Shown here piece by piece: positions 10,701 to 29,100 of a stretch of 64,000 nt of DNA. Location: positions 12,389,976 through 12,453,975 of the forward strand of contig NC_051089.1 in the NCBI RefSeq assembly GCF_901709675.1, given 5' to 3'. The position numbers and the translations under genes were made by a program. Position 1 is the stretch's first letter. Every line of letters starts with the position of its first letter. The notes beneath the pieces were generated by a model, which saw only the letters and a list, made by a program, of their open reading frames with translations, did no database searches and was not told where the DNA came from. Source of the stretch: Syngnathus acus. Its lineage: Eukaryota; Chordata; Actinopteri; Syngnathiformes; Syngnathidae.

Positions 10701-13009
10701 AGAGCGGTGTTATCAACATTAAAACGGGTCCATGTTTGGTTCTCCTTTTAGATGAATGCAATGGGTGCAAGGTTAAAGTCTCAAGAAAAATGCTCCCATG
10801 CAATACTAGTTCCCGTTTTTCTCCAGTGACTTTTCAACCGAAGTATTTCTGCTTTACGGTTTGTTTGTGTCTGTTTAGTTGACTGATACTGAAATACTTC
10901 AAATCAGTGGTTCTCAAACTTTTTACACCAATGATCAAAATATATGTAGCTATCCAAGTGCTATTAGATCACTGCAATGTAGTTGACGAAAGAAGTTTTA
11001 CTCTTAAAGAATATCCGGTTGCCACTGTAGTATTAGTCATATTTAAAAATTAACACTACCTAAATATAGTGGTGGGGACTTGGATTTAATGCACAGAAAA
11101 CTTCTTAAAGCTTCTCTTGTATAAAACTGTTCTTAACGAATGTGTTTGCTGTCAGCTGTTTTCGCAACATTGTTCCTCATATTGCCAGCCACTTAGCATA
11201 TTGTTTTAACACCTACAAAATATGGTGTTGATACCAATAAATCATGAAATAGATCAGCAGAATCACAACTGATTCTGATACAATCACACAGATTAGTTGC
11301 ACGCTTTTCAATTTTAGAGCTGATTATTAACAATTACTTTAACAAGAGATGAATTTGTCAATTATAATTTCAGAATAATTGAGGAATCAGGCTTAAAAAA
11401 ACCATATCCAGACTTCCGTCCTTTATTATATTAAAACAGGACATCATTTCAAAATGACAGTTCAGAAAATCCACAAACATAGTTCAGTTAATGGTTTGGT
11501 GTGTAACACACACAATTCTTAAAGAAAGGGGGAGGGGATGCCACACTGCACGCAGGCTTGTTCTGAGTTGGCTGCAAAAGTACGTGCTGCGGGTAATCGT
11601 TTTTCGTCATCGGCAATGAAAGGCATTGATCGACATGAGCTGTTCACACACATCGTTTGATCACAATCAGTTGCTGATTGATGGGAGCACCCAAAGTTGA
11701 TTTTGCTGTTGTGACATCTCATATAAAAGAAATAGCTCACAACTGAAAGTCTTTGGTTGGAAAAAGAAACCAAAATTGATTTACAGCTCTACCATTAAGA
11801 AACTCGCTGTGAGTGATGTTGACTCACCCACCGCATGGCTCGAGTTGAATGTAGGTGTCCTATTTTTTTCAGGCCATTCCACATTTGTACAATGAACTGC
11901 ATCATCTCACGCACTTTCTACCATGACACGTACTCCCATGCACTACATACTATGTTCAAGTGTCAGGTGCCTAGACTTGTCCAAGTTGTTTTATTCGCTC
12001 CATCATAAATGACGTGACAAGCCAAGATTCATCCCCAAATCTTTAGCCGCAACTAAAAAAAACAATCTCAAAAAACTGAAGTGGCTGTTCACTAAATGAG
12101 TACAATGCACCTTTAGTTGTATGGGAGTGGCAAGACTGAGAGTCATTTTTACGGCAGCGGGATAAAGATGTTTTTTTCTTATTCTTTCTTTTAACTATGG
12201 TCTGGGATGGTAGTTTTTAATTTTTTTGTTCTGTGGAAGTGGGACACTCCCCTCTAGTATATATGTCATCACAGCTATGCATAAACTTGAAGTCCACAGA
12301 CGAGTTGGACGAGACCCTTTTCCATGAATGAACACACAAGTTTTCAAGATGGATTCTGTCGCTTGGACGTTTTTTGTCGTAGTTTTTGGGAACAAAAATG
12401 ATAGTTTCAAGCATGACAAACTTCACAAGAAGCTGCAGATAGTGAACAACTCATCCAAAAAGAGGCCAATGGCGTACTTTCATCCATCCAGTGGAAGAAC
12501 ATTTGATGTTTCTGCCTGTCGATATACAGAAAAAAAATTGTTTTTGTGACAGGCCTCATCACAAGTCATAGACATGACATCAGCCTCTGCTAAAAATAAA
12601 TAATATTGTCGCTTATGGTGTTGAGGTGTGCAGTCTCTGTATAGGCCTCTACACACCAGTCCGACCTCTGACAATCTGGACTTTTGATGAAAGAAAAAGG
12701 GGGAAAAAGTTATATTTTCTGATGTAGTAGTTGAGGGGAAAATGTCCACAGTATGTTTGTTTCACAGCGTATAATACATTATCAGCATTTGTGTTCTGGA
12801 GGCTTCAGGTCACATCACACTTGTCAATATTAGCTCAGGAACGTATCCAAACTACAAGTCTTACTGAAAGTGCTCATTATATTTGAACATGAAGTGTCAC
12901 CAACATTACAATTCATAGAAAACATTTGTGTACTTTTCCCACATAAAGTGAAATGTAAACAACTTGGAGTTGATATTTCCTCTGATAAGACTTTTGCTCT
13001 CCTTCACAG
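10701..13009. other. Upstream intron/spacer of tmem39a
   Basis: No coding exon recognised. A CAGTGGTTCTCAAACTTTTT motif at 10905-10924 matches the terminus of a common hAT-type element, but no second end was found. The rest is AT-rich without clear features and is probably the first intron of tmem39a. Confidence 0.4.
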
Positions 13010-13066
13010 TGGCCCCAGCATATATGGTCGCTCAGTAAGGAGCAAAGGGGAGTCCCAGCGTCCGAG

Positions 13067-13080
13067 GTTGCCACGGTAAC
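13067..13080. promoter_or_regulatory. RFX X-box-like palindrome in tmem39a 5' UTR
   Basis: GTTGCCACGGTAAC fits the RFX X-box pattern: two GTTRCC-type half-sites, inverted, with a two-base spacer. It lies eight bases before the start codon, inside the predicted 5' UTR exon (acceptor at 13008-13009). Whether it is bound is unknown. Confidence 0.35.
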
Positions 13081-13088
13081 CGGCGACC

Positions 13089-19014
<5,926 letters not shown>

Positions 19015-22000
19015 AGACATCCTCCACACCCTAGTGCGTGTGCGCTGGAGGTGGGGGAAGTGCAGCCGTGTTCAAATTGGGAAACCAGATGGGTGTTCGC
19101 CGCTCGCAACTGGAGTGTAAGGGACAGGAATACGAACTCATAACCGTGTTTTGATACGGTTATATTTTTAATGCAATGTTTGTATAAACCTATTTAAAAG
19201 AATATTTTATTTTGTATACTATTTCGCGTTACACCGGGCATTACCACGCTGACGACATTAGCATGCCGCGTTGTGTTGTTGATAAGTTTCACCAAAGATG
19301 TAGTTTAAAAAAAACAAAAAAAAACACGTCAGTCAACAGTTATACATTCTGTCCACGGTTGGCCTGAAATTCTCAGCCTCAAACCACAAACTAAATTGGA
19401 AGACAAAAGGAAAGGTCAAGATGTTGATTTTTGCCAATGGTTACGGCGAGTAAGTCGCCACCCCCTCGCACACTAAATATTCAACAGCAGTTCGAAACAG
19501 CCAGTTGTCTTAGCGCTGAGACCAGAACTTTGTTTTACAACGGCACGGGCAGTTGATAGGCACCGAGCACAGAGTTTGCAATAAGTGTTGAAAGACGGTG
19601 TTGGTGCCAACTTGGTCACGAAAAGTTGAGCTTCCAGGTGAAAGTGTAGGATTAACCTAAAATGCGCTATAACCTTTACCAGTGAACTTTGAACTGCTGT
19701 AAACTTTTGAATTCACATAAGTGCTTTCTGCACACCTTGCTAGTTTAAAACAAGAGCTGAGTGGCAAAATGAACAAGAGGTTTCCCAAGGGCGTCTGTTT
19801 GCATGCCTTTCTGTGACTCCGCCAGTTGCTCTTTTGCTGCTTCTACCTGCTGAGTGATGAGCTAAGGTCAGTGGCCACTTCCCTTTGAGTGGTATTGCCG
19901 AAAGCTTTTCAATCTCCACGCCCACTCCTTGTTTCCGCTCTTTGCGTGACTATGCACAAATGGGAATGTACATTCAAAAGTTTACAGGTCAAATGAAGTT
20001 CACCTGTAAAAGTTAACGTGTATTTGAAGTCCATCCTGAACATTTTGTAAGCAGTGTAGGATGCCAAGCTGCTACATTATTCAATAGTTTTAGGGTCCAT
20101 CAAAGAGTGGTCTTTTCATCTACCCACTCAACACTTTTTGGTACTTCTCACTGCCCCGACAAAAAACTGCTACGTGCCCTTCCTTCCTCGTTGAATTTGC
20201 GCCCGTGTTGCGCATTAATTTGGTCTTTCGCAATAGCCATGTGATTGTTTGTCATCACGGGCTGTGACCTCAGGGGTCTTCAATTCTGACGTGCTCCAGC
20301 CACGTACAAGATTCTTTTTGCTTTGGCATGAAGTCCTTGCTACTGCCCGATGACAGCAGGACAGATAGATGGATAAAGTCCTTTCTCTTTACGATCCTTA
20401 AGTCCACCCACCGCCAGCTTCTGAGTTGCTGTCCAAATCAGACCCGTGTGTGTTTGTAGAGCGAGAATTACGTGGCCAACAAAGATGAAACCTCATTTTA
20501 CATGTTGAATGTCGTTTTCAGTGGATGTTTAATGACATAGGTGCTTCATGCTGCATCGCGGTGTCGGGAGTCATCCACACCCGTCTGTCTTATTACCAGT
20601 TCATGTGTCCTTGGCAGTCCGCTTCTTACAGTCGCATCTTGCATGCTGCCTTTTTATTCTCAAACTTGAGTTTTTCATGCACCTTCCTGCCTTCGTTTTT
20701 GTGCCTCCTTTTAATGCACATTTCTTTAGTGGTTCATTTAAATGCGTTTGGCCAGAGGATAAATCGCATTCATTAGGAAATCTGATACAGTGGATTCAGT
20801 CGAGGTTCAGGATGAATGGGGCTCAAGAGGATGTGCCTCTTTGTGCCTTGTTGTTTTGGGTTTGCTCCAAGTGCAGTTGGCAAGTCTCAACTTGAATGTA
20901 GTGACTGTCTCCAGAAGGTGGCACTGTTGTCTTGCATGAAATTCCTCAAGGACAACACATGCCCTTTTTGAGTAAACCCTGATACGAAAGAAACAACGTT
21001 AGCCTTTTGATTTGTTTATCCCACACAAGTGCTTGCTCAAACAGTACATTCTGCCTGTTTTTGTTGGTTTTGAGCTTCGGGGGGGAAAATCCAATCAGTT
21101 TACGTACTTTTTACTTCTACACGCTCGGGTCTTTAACTTAAGAAACGGACAGGGTGAGAGTAGATGCCGGTGTCGATGAAACTTTTTGGTTTGTTTGTTT
21201 CGTTCTGTGTAACAGCCCAGCATGCAGATGTTGAACTTTTTGTGGATCACGTCCCGGTTGAAGGAGCTGGTCCTCATATTTCGGCTTTCTACAGTATTCA
21301 TTTCACCCTGACCATATTCTTGGGCATCTGAAATAAAACATGGAATTGAAACATTGTATTTTGAACATCGTATGTATTTTTATAAATGAACGAAACATAT
21401 GTGCAGATGAAGTAAGGTCTCTGAAGCATTTATTTCATTTATTTGCCCGTTATTCATTTCTGGAACGCAGTAATGCAATTTAACAAAGGCTAGTGAAGCA
21501 AAGTGTACTAACAAATACTTGTAGTAATGCGTTGCTACTCAACCAAGAGGGAGCAGAACAAAACATTGAACATGAAGTTGTCCAACAAAAAGCATGGACA
21601 GTACTGTATTGTGTTCCCAATACGTCCCCCCACAAAGATTGAGATGATTTTTGGGGGGTTAGCATGTCACAATATACCTAAAGGTGAGCTTTGGAAAGAC
21701 AATTCTGCACAATAGCAACCCAGAACCTTTGATTTAGAAGAAATAAAAGCGCATGCTTGTCAAGAATACAATTTGCTGATAAGACACAATGAAACAGCAC
21801 CTTTGGTCGCTCACTTGTACATTCATCAAAGATATAGGTAGTAAAATATAATCAGTAGAAAAAGTTCAAACAGTGCAATCATACTTGGTGTTGTCCCAGT
21901 CGTGCTCTTCACTTTTTTATATTGTCGCAGTAAAAAATAATCACTTTTTTAAAGAAAGGGGCGTCTTGCATGTTAACAAACACCGTTTTGTTAAAGTAGT

Positions 22001-22977
22001 ATATTGCTATGAAACAACACCATCCCAAATCATGTTCAAATAGTAGTTGAACATAAAAAAATCGTTGACTCTGAATATGACTTTTTTCGTAATATAGAAT
22101 ATAATACTGTAATATTTATGAATTAGGGGTTGGGTTCAGATATGGGTGGATTTTTTTTTTCTGAAGCATCTGGCACAAAGCATGGTAAAAATCTGTATTG
22201 CGCAAGCTTGACAGTAAAAAAAAAATTAAAACCTGATGTGCTTGACTAAAGTAGACATTTCCAAAGTCAGCGTCAGAAATACATTTAAGGACAACTCTAT
22301 ATTGATTTATTTTTTTCTGAACTTAACCATGTTTCTGCCCGACAGGTAGGATATCCATCCATCTGTTATCAATACTTAATTGTGATCAATGCTCCAGATC
22401 ACAAATGACCTGACCATTCCCCTGGAAGCAAATGCGATTGTTTGGGTAACCATGTCAATTTGGCCCGATTATTTTTTTAATATATAAAATCTCCAAATGT
22501 GTTGTACTTGATTGAAGTGTATTTCACAATTTTCCACTTGGTGGCAGTATAAGACTGCACTAGGCGGAGACTTTTTGATGTTAGTACATTTACCTTGAGT
22601 GTATAAGGTAGTATTGAGATATAGTAATGGTACTATATTGAAGCCCCACATATTTGCTGTTTGGCACTTGCATATCGAGGATTTTTTTGAGGGAAGGTAA
22701 CTTCTCGGTAATTCACTGAAAAACTCACCAGCTGATATGTTGAACTTTAGGAAAGCGCGTCAGGGCAATAGCCTTGTTGGATAAGATTTAAAAAAGAAAA
22801 AATTTGTGGTATCTCTAGAAAAGTACAAACATTTTGGATGGGCATCAATTATTCAAAAATGTTTGCTATCCACGGGGATCACTAATTATTTTTCATCTGT
22901 CTTTTGTTGCTGCACTGATTTTGTATGCTCGCTTTTCTTCAGTGCGGTGAGTGGTGCTGTCACATCAATGTCCATAT
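19015..22977. other. Convergent 3' region between tmem39a and prss23
   Basis: No coding exon recognised. It should hold the 3' UTRs of both genes. Candidate poly(A) signals are AATAAA near 21331 on the plus strand and its reverse complement TTTATT near 22305 on the minus strand. The open frame of 115 codons around 20548-20895 has no family motif and looks like chance. Confidence 0.45.
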
Positions 22978-24162
22978 TCAGCCTTCTCGACAGTCCACAA
23001 AGTTACCTTTTATCCAGTAACAGATTTGAGCATATTTAAGTGGTGTGATTCTCACGGCCACATTAAATTCCTGAGACGCCCCTTGACGCTCCACCCACTG
23101 GTGTCCCGAAAACACGCCTATCACCTTCCTCTCCCAGCGCCGACGCCGCCCCTCCCACATCCGGGCGTAGACCCCCGACCCGCTGGCCCCGGGTTGGGCG
23201 TCGCAGTGCTGGTAGAGCAGGTCCGGCGTCTCCTCTCCGGCCTGACAAAAACGATACACCAACTGTCCCGGGCGGTCGTTGTCGAAACCTGAGAAGTGCA
23301 CCCGTCGCCCAGGAAGCCTCTTAGAAGAAGGGCTCACACCCAACTTCATATGACGCCGTTTGTGGGCTTTCTTGAGTTCTAAAAGTGCATAGTCGTAGTC
23401 CATCCCGATGTCATTGGCATTGCCTTTGATCCATCCTTTGGGCACATGTGTGCGCTTGGCTCTGATCCACTGGAACTTCATTTTCTCTGACGCAATTAGG
23501 GCGCCGTTTGGATCCCTCTCAACGTGGTTGCTCAAGTTGGAAATTGGAGACGCTAGGTCTCGTTGTCTGGGTTTTAGAAACCCCACTCTGAGCCTCTGGG
23601 CACCCTTCACATAGTTTTTACCATCATGAACACAATGTGCAGCCGTTAGAACGTGGCGGTCTCCGACCAGGGTACCAGAACAGCCGGTGGACAGTTTGAC
23701 AGCGGCTGAGAAAGGATATTTAAGCACAAAGTTCTGACCCGCAATGCTGTATCGCCCGTCATGACCAAAGATCTGACGCTTGCGTCTGGTATGTGACCGT
23801 TGGCCTTTCTCAGCGGGCGCATAGGAGTACGCAGGGCTTTTGTTGGACCCGAGGTTACCATAGATCCCGATGGAGGTCTCAGTGAGTTGACCGTCTGAGT
23901 GAAGCGTCTCGTAGGCCAGAAATTGCTGCAAGTCCCAGTAGCTGGGTAGAGGTGCCTTTTTGTGGCATTCTGGGTCACACGGAGAGGCGACATCAAGGCG
24001 GGCTTGAGACAGGAAGCGTGGGGCTGGGCGACTCTCGCTTTGCTGTGGGAGGACCACTGGGACACGCTGAAGAATCCACTGAGGTCGTGAGAAGGAGAAA
24101 ACCACAGGAAGGGTGATGAGGAAGAGAAGGATGTGGATGGAGGGGAACCTGTGGATGGACAT
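22978..24162 (-). CDS. prss23: Serine protease 23, single coding exon
   Basis: One uninterrupted 394-aa frame. PRSS23 is a secreted S1-family (chymotrypsin-fold) protease of the extracellular space. Residues 1 to about 24 form a signal peptide. A propeptide follows with a conserved cysteine region (PCDPECHKKAPLPSY) and a basic RRKR site at 126-129 just before QIFGHDGRYSI, which looks like proprotein cleavage. The protease domain shows TAAHC (His176), DYDYALLEL (Asp257) and GASGSGV (Ser327). The family has GAS in place of the usual GDSGG context. The C-terminus YAQICYWIKGN and DCREG matches human PRSS23. A good acceptor (TTTTTTCAG, minus strand, exon from 24170) lies eight bases upstream of the ATG, so a 5' non-coding exon exists. 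PRSS35, the closest paralogue, is less likely given this length and the conserved ends. Confidence 0.97.
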   Translation of the reverse strand: MSIHRFPSIHILLFLITLPVVFSFSRPQWILQRVPVVLPQQSESRPAPRFLSQARLDVASPCDPECHKKAPLPSYWDLQQFLAYETLHSDGQLTETSIGIYGNLGSNKSPAYSYAPAEKGQRSHTRRKRQIFGHDGRYSIAGQNFVLKYPFSAAVKLSTGCSGTLVGDRHVLTAAHCVHDGKNYVKGAQRLRVGFLKPRQRDLASPISNLSNHVERDPNGALIASEKMKFQWIRAKRTHVPKGWIKGNANDIGMDYDYALLELKKAHKRRHMKLGVSPSSKRLPGRRVHFSGFDNDRPGQLVYRFCQAGEETPDLLYQHCDAQPGASGSGVYARMWEGRRRRWERKVIGVFSGHQWVERQGASQEFNVAVRITPLKYAQICYWIKGNFVDCREG

Positions 24163-25009
24163 TGGATAGACTGAAAAAATGGAACACTGACATCACTTTT
24201 AGGAAATACCCAAAGTGAGAAAGACTCTCTTGGACAGTTCTCCAAATAAGAGGTCAAGTGTGCTTGCTTCGAGCCAAACGTCAATGGCATCTGAAGTTTA
24301 CTGGAAAAATGACACCGGAGAATTAAAAAGCTTGTATTGCAAAACAAAAAAGTTGAGCCAAACCATTTAATTTAATCTGAAAATATAAACCTTGTTGTAA
24401 ACCCTAAAACATTTTAAAAAATGCCACTTGAAAATCAGGCATGATACAGCAAGTTTCAATGTAAGTCCCAAATTGGCAATGTTCGAAGCCCTGCATGGAA
24501 AACATCCGCGTTCCCAAAGCCGGCATCATGAATTTAAAATTAACCTCATGGGAGCTGCGGGAGAGTGTTTCGTCTGCGTTGGAATTTAGAAGCTGCTGAC
24601 ATGCACTGTATTTAATCAGCAAATATGTCAGACGGGGCAAAGTTCAAGCCTTAAGAGTCTCGCATGGAAAATCCCCAAAGTGTCCTTTAGGGATTGGCCT
24701 TAAGTCTACAAAACTGCCTTCATAATATTTTCATGGATGATATTTAGGACGCATAGATCAAGCTTGAATCACACATACTCAACACGTGGTCACTCCCCTT
24801 CCCTCCTTGCTTTCCACATTTTGGACTGAGCTTTAGAAAATGATTAAACGCCGATACAGCCACTTTTTAACATACTTTTTAGAACTTCCACTTACATTTT
24901 GTATCCTATTTAAACTGTACTTGAATAGATTAATTTTTCAGGCATCTGTACTTGGTTAGTCGCTGACGGTATAGGATCACTCTCTTGAATTGTCGATTCC
25001 TGATCAGTG

Positions 25010-25112
25010 ATAGTGTCCATGTGGGTGTGTTTGGTTATTTGTATGCGACTGGCTGGCGACCTCTTCAGGGTGTAGTCTGCCTTTTGCCCGGTGTTGGTAA
25101 TGGATGGATGAA
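25010..25112 (+). repeat. Degenerate SINE body and tail
   Basis: Shows the family series: CGACTGGCTGGCGACC, CAGGGTGTAGTCTGCCTTTTGCCC, then AATGGATGGATGAA. The tRNA-like head is missing. Lies in the prss23 5' intron on the opposite strand. Confidence 0.65.
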
Positions 25113-25587
25113 CTTGAGTATTTTATTTTTTTGAGTAACTTTTAATCCCAACATTTGAAAAAACATTTGATACTTTCTACTCCAGACTTGGTAAAAAAAA
25201 TAAATAAATAAAAACTGAACCGGGAGCATTAGGACGCAATGAATTTAGTGAAGAAGATATTCACAATCTATTTTTGGCATGTTCTGTTGTCGGGAACACA
25301 TTTTGATGGCATAAGGCGTGCAATCGCGAGCTATCTTCTGGTATTAAAAATGAATAAATAATTTACATGTAACCCCATTTTAACTAGTTTGACACTTGAA
25401 AGTGAAAGAATAACTAAGAGTATTTTGTGGATGTTGGTTTATTTTTAAAAAAATGTTGCTGTCAATTATGTAGGAAACTTATTTTTGATAACTTGGCATT
25501 TCGGATTTTATTTTGTACACAAGTACCTTTTGGTCAGTAATTTTATAAAATTTTACTCAAGTACAGCAGTTGAATCAAACGAAGTTG

Positions 25588-25588
<1 letters not shown>

Positions 25589-25674
<86 letters not shown>
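25589..25674. repeat. (CTAT)n microsatellite, about 21 units
   Basis: Pure tetranucleotide array. Likely to be length-polymorphic. Confidence 0.95.
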
Positions 25675-25866
25675 CCATCTAATATACTTCTACTTAAATA
25701 CATCTGTAACCAGGGCAATGAGTCTTGTTACTTTTACTTCTAAATAACTTTTAATAATTTTTATTTTCTAATCATTGCATGTAAGTTTCTCTTGTGTTTT
25801 AATATTTTAAAATAGAGCAGCAAAACAGAGCAGACGCACGCACACACATGCACACGCAATAGTTAC

Positions 25867-26180
25867 CGTGATGGTCCAGTTCTGGAGCACATCGTTGATG
25901 CAAGATAAACGCAGACAGTCCAAGATTAGGTTTTGCAGTTTATATCGTCAACTACTAAATCACGGGAGTAGAACACGACGTCTCTTTTAATCCCGAGCCA
26001 ATGCATTGAGATATCCCATGACAGCGCGCGGATGTCCTGTGGGCTGCAACGTTGCGTCGGAGCCTGCGGGAGGAGGAAGGAGAGGCGGACGGAAGAAGTC
26101 TTGTTCCTGCACGCGTGTCTGCCGCCCGTCCGTCCGTCACATTTGCAGGAAAGAAACTGTGCAGGTCAGTCACGTGACAC
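25867..26180 (-). promoter_or_regulatory. Candidate promoter and non-coding exon 1 of prss23
   Basis: A CpG-rich block on the minus strand that ends in a good donor (CATCACG|GTAACT, exon end 25867). This would splice to the acceptor at 24170/24171, eight bases before the prss23 ATG, leaving an intron of about 1.7 kb. The transcription start is not fixed. Confidence 0.45.
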
Positions 26181-29100
26181 GAGTCACTGCCGCACCCCGT
26201 AACACAAACGTGCTTTTGTTTGATCCCATGCATGTGGGTCATCATTCCAAAATGTCCATGTACAAAACACATGACAAGCGCTTGTTGTGTCTCGATTATA
26301 ATTTACACATGAGATAATTACAAATGTGTTCATCTGCCCTTCAGACGTTTCTTTGTGTTATATACACTTTTAGAATTTTAGTTAATCTGGACATATTAAA
26401 TCAGAAGCTGTAAATTTGTCAAAAAATTCAAATGGCCTGTTTTGGCGTACCTTAACCTTGCGTAACTTAATGACCATGTATTGGTAGGTTCCAAGTCTGA
26501 ATTACAAGTTGTGCAAAAAGTCAAGTTAAGTTGATTTGTAAATCTGATTTTAGGTTTGCTCTGGAATTTCATGGAAAATCCCAATTTTTTTAGTTGCCAA
26601 TTTATCAAAGGCACATACACTGTAGTCAACCAACCATTCACCTTCACACCTATGGACAATTTCGTTTTCAATTTACAGTACCTTACCTATTTGGATTTGG
26701 ACTGCAAGAGGAAAGTGGACTCAAAAACATGCAAGTTTTCCATGTAAAGGATGGGGAGGTCTAACTGTTGAACTTTTGTATAATTTTCTTCATCTTATTT
26801 GGTTTTACCGCCTTGCTTGCGGAATTAAAATGCATGCTGTCCTGACTGTATCGTCTAATTGAGTCACTTTATTTCTTTTAAGGTAAAAATGTCAGTGATT
26901 ACGTCTTCTTTCTAGGGTGGACCTGCTGGCGCAAACACTGCCCTCAATAACCCCCAACCCCTCCCATCCTACAACACACGCACACGCTCACACACTTTTG
27001 AAAGTGAATTTGAAGTTCTGCCAGTTCCTCATCAGCGCTTACCTCCAGACGTCATGTATGCAAGATATATGTCAAGTACTTCCCCATATTTGAAGTGGAA
27101 GGGAAAAACAAGCATTGCTCACTGCTTGTGAGAAAGCCATTTGTGTTAGAGATGGTTATGAAAGAACCCATGTGTTTGGCTGTGCCCACTGTTGTCACGG
27201 AGACCCGCATTCCCCGGACGACTGTCCATGTTAATTGTTAAATTCCACCCACTCATGCTTCTGGCCCCTGGACACAATCAAACAAGTATGGACACCCTCA
27301 TATACGGTATCCGTGCTCTTTACGTCCTTCTCCTCTCCTTTTTGTTTTCCCAATTTGTGCCTCTCATGTTCTCATTTCTTGTTTTCCCTTCCCTCAAGGA
27401 CACAAAACAGCTGTTTGGCTCCAGCAGATCACCACAAAGGGCCTTAAGAAGTTCTTTGCTGTCAAATGTTTGGGAACTTGGGCCAAGTCTCAGGGCGAGT
27501 CCAAGAGGAACCTACAACACAAACTCCATTTCATATACAACTTTTAATTCCTCATGACCAAAGGTAAACACTGTCAGCTGTATACTCAACACAACCAATG
27601 CTGCATGCTAATTTATAGTTGATTTTTTTTTTCATTGTGAGAACTCGTAGATGGGTACAGTGTTTTTGTTTCCTCGTATCTTCCTTGTCCACTGAAAAGC
27701 ACGTATGTCGAAAAAACGAGGACAACCCTCCATTTTTCGTCTTCATATGAGACAACATTGAAGAAATGACATTGCTGCAATGTGAAATAGTCAGTGTACA
27801 CCTTGTATAACAATTAAAATGCACTGTCAAAGTGCAACTCCTTGCCATAAATTTGTCACCACAGGCAACAAAAATGTACACCATAAAAGTAGTGTACAAC
27901 TTGTATAACAGTCTCAATTTTCAGGACCCTAAAAAATAACTTAACACACAGCTAATGATGTCTAAACCAGTGGCAACAAAAACGAGTACACCAAAAATGT
28001 ACAAACGGGGCCCAATTGTTTTTTTTCTGATGTCAATTTGGTGTGCACTCACTCTTGTTGCCACATTGTTGCAAAGGTTTGTGTGTTCAGTGTTTTCCCA
28101 TGAAAAGAAAATGCGAGATTTGTGTGTGTGTGAGTGAGTTTCATGTGAAAAAAAACCACATAATTCTTTTTTCATTAACTAGTGATGACATACACTGTTA
28201 TTCATATTGACGTGTTATGAATGGTATTTGAAGGGCAACATTTGTGTTTGCTCAAACAGATCAGTTACAGAATAACGCAAGGAATTTTCTTGGCAGTCAA
28301 GGTTATGAACTTGTCATTCACTTTCAATTTGAATTTAAATGACTGTTACATGATAAATATAAAATAAGGATACTCACTAGGAGACTTTGTACAGTCTCAA
28401 TGTTTACTGACTGCACGAGGGTTTTTTCTATTGCTCGAGTGATGTTTTTCATTTGCGGAAGGAGCATTGTCATTTTGGAAGTGTACCAAATTTTGATCCT
28501 TCTTGGGGTTTTCCCCCATCATGATGCAGTCATTTCATCCACACATGAATGATCACTTGTTAATTGAGTGATTTTAACCCTCCCCTGCAATATGGCCTTT
28601 TTTGGACTACACGAATGAGTAAAAGGCTTGGCAGAGCTCAGCATGTGACTTCCTGCCCCTTTGGAAAATGACTCACAACTGATGAAAGATGCACAACAAC
28701 ACAGTGTGTTTGAACATGAACATCACATTTGAAAATATTGTGTTTATTTCGTACGTTGACTATCTTGTATAACGGACTATTGATGAATACTCTCAGTTGT
28801 ACTGTTATTGTTACTGTGAAGCGCCTGGTCTATAATTTTAGTGGGAAAGAATGGAAGCATGCTGTGTTGGTTAGTACTTGAAGTGGCTCAGTGCTTTTAC
28901 AAATGTTTACACATTCTAAAATGACAGACAGGATTTATTCAAGAACATTATATTACAATGCACACATTTCTTAGTAGTGTGTAAATGTGTGCCAAGACAT
29001 TTGTAACATTTGTAAGTATTAATATTTACATGCATTCATTTTTTGGCCCCTTTTTAGGTTTGCGAGTGAGAAGTGTTGGAAGTGAGGCAACGCTGCCTGC

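Noticed and set aside
10905-10924. CAGTGGTTCTCAAACTTTTT as a full hAT element
   Set aside because: Only one terminus is visible and no inverted partner or duplication was found nearby.
20548-20895. A 115-codon plus-strand frame after tmem39a
   Set aside because: No recognisable motif, no splice context and likely 3' UTR.
23646-24347. A 233-codon minus-strand frame beside prss23
   Set aside because: Alternative frame of the prss23 coding exon. The 394-aa frame has the full catalytic triad and conserved ends.
27192-27557. A 121-codon plus-strand frame in the spacer
   Set aside because: No domain, biased composition and no supporting splice signals.
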